DNA of 64,000 nt from Leptolyngbya sp. PCC 7375 (lineage in GTDB: Bacteria > Cyanobacteriota > Cyanobacteriia > Phormidesmidales > Phormidesmidaceae). Made by a program: the position numbers and the translations under genes. The notes beneath the pieces were generated by a model. The model was not told where the DNA came from and made no database searches. It was given only the letters and a program-made list of their open reading frames with translations. Shown here in pieces: positions 63,296-64,000 of this stretch. The DNA lies in contig NZ_JH993797.1 in the NCBI RefSeq assembly GCF_000316115.1, forward strand, positions 7,909,961-7,973,960. The letters are read 5' to 3'. Every line of letters starts with the position of its first letter. The stretch's first letter is position 1.

Positions 63296-63694
63296 GGTGA
63301 CTGGAATTGCTAGCAACAAAACAACGGGTCAGCACTGCGTCAATTAGTAGATGGCCAAGCTTAAAATTAAAATCTAAACGGGTGGGAACAAGGTATAAAA
63401 ACAGTTTGTGAATAAGCCTGACGCTGTACTAGCAACTTTGGGGAGGATGGTGAAAGGCTGGGTATTCAACGGCTCATTCACCCACGTAAAAATTCTTGCC
63501 CTGAAGATTTACGATGCATCGCTCACCAAAAGTGTTTGATGTTTCCAGGTTGCCTCAAAGAGTGTGAAGTTATGGTGCCTCTTCATGGAAAACTCATAAA
63601 GATATTACGGGTAGATGGAAATCTCTTAAACTTACTGAGACTTTTCCTGATAACGCCAAACGCTTATGCGACAGGGCTTTGGCCGATTACCGAG
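63296..63694. other. intergenic region, no gene seen
   Basis: About 400 bases between the receiver gene and the lycopene cyclase stop. A plus-strand 62-codon frame at 63536-63724 is probably spurious. Confidence 0.5.
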
Positions 63695-64000
63695 TTAAAC
63701 TTTACCCATCAGCGACTTGAATAACAGTTGTCCATCGGTGCCGACGCCCCCCATGAGTCCGCCGCGTACCCGGTTCGTTGTTTGGCTAAACATGGTGACC
63801 ATGGCCATGACCAGTTCAAAGGGGGATAGGGTATCGGCTAAGAAGCCTGCCCACTTGGTCTGGGGTAATTTGAAGAAGCTGTCAAAAAATTGGCACAGTT
63901 CACGATGGTTAAAGCGCATCAGGGTTTCTAAACCAAACTGATAAATGTGATGCTTGCGTAAACGCTCGGTGGTCCATAGGGTTTGCCAACCTGCTTGGGC
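63695..64000 (-). CDS. crtL: lycopene cyclase (CrtL type), C-terminal part
   Basis: The frame is open to the window edge; about 101 C-terminal residues are visible. LWTTERLRKHHIYQFGLE, RELCQFFDSFFKLPQTKWAGFL, and SPFELVMAMVTMFSQTTNRVRGGLM follow the conserved C-terminus of CrtL/LCY lycopene cyclases (LWPxERxRxxxFxxFGxE, FFxAFFxLPxxxWxGFLxxxLSxxEL). These flavoproteins form the beta or epsilon rings of carotenoids at the membrane. CruA-type cyclases do not share this ending as I recall it. Beta versus epsilon type cannot be decided here. Confidence 0.75.
   Translation of the reverse strand, partial: AQAGWQTLWTTERLRKHHIYQFGLETLMRFNHRELCQFFDSFFKLPQTKWAGFLADTLSPFELVMAMVTMFSQTTNRVRGGLMGGVGTDGQLLFKSLMGKV

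Overview
The window looks like chromosome from a phycobilisome-containing, probably filamentous cyanobacterium. Signs are frequent GCGATCGC (HIP1-type) octamers, a short degenerate heptanucleotide repeat tract, COP23, GUN4 and PEP-CTERM domains, a fragment of the phycobilisome core-membrane linker ApcE, and the C-terminus of a CrtL-type lycopene cyclase at the right edge. The species cannot be named from the sequence. Housekeeping genes (hisC, katG, a transketolase-family enzyme, the cyclase) are scattered among accessory genes and mobile-element scars. No CRISPR array, tRNA or rRNA was seen.

Layout. 1-8.5 kb: a six-gene minus-strand cluster (large partial protein, 343 aa, acidic-tailed 565 aa, coiled-coil 278 aa, intracellular subtilase, 345 aa). 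Only the subtilase belongs to a family I recognise. 9.3-16.3 kb: hisC, an FAD monooxygenase, a CxxC flavin reductase behind two copies of an operator-like motif, GNAT, a DUF2927 lipoprotein and small membrane proteins. 16.4-25.7 kb: six minus-strand genes enclosed by an 80-90 bp inverted repeat: a coiled-coil membrane protein, a periplasmic trypsin-TM-FHA protein, a Ser/Thr kinase-TM-GUN4 protein, a secreted GUN4 protein, a secreted COP23 protein and a TIR-coiled-coil protein. The first and last share a related coiled coil. I read this as a candidate conflict/signalling island that joins periplasmic sensing to cytoplasmic kinase and TIR effectors.

25.8-37.3 kb: TerD, AraC, an EamA exporter, a peroxiredoxin-fold protein without its peroxidatic cysteine, katG and an orphan XRE regulator. 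Three insertion sequences lie here. One IS4-like element duplicated the ribosome-binding site of the peroxiredoxin gene. An ISAzo13-type element carries an in-frame A7 slippery site. A second IS4-like element splits a Uma2-type gene, and the gene rejoins in frame when the IS and one 10-bp target copy are removed. 37.5-51.6 kb: an LRR protein, AraC-GyrI, a MerR-TipAS-ClpN fusion with a textbook 19-bp-spacer promoter, DUF2314-ankyrin, PEP-CTERM, an apcE fragment, DUF2330-ankyrin, an M23 peptidase and a BacA/SbmA-like ABC transporter.

51.9-64 kb: divergent from the ABC transporter is a 59-aa peptide with a double-glycine leader and a duplicated core decapeptide, a candidate RiPP precursor missed by usual ORF cut-offs. 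Next come a truncated group II intron abutting an IS3 remnant, an inverse-autotransporter beta-helix protein, a PIN toxin-antitoxin pair, a DUF4365 nuclease-like protein, a broken integron-type integrase, a 349-bp element with 19-bp perfect inverted ends, the transketolase-family gene, a receiver protein and the lycopene cyclase end.
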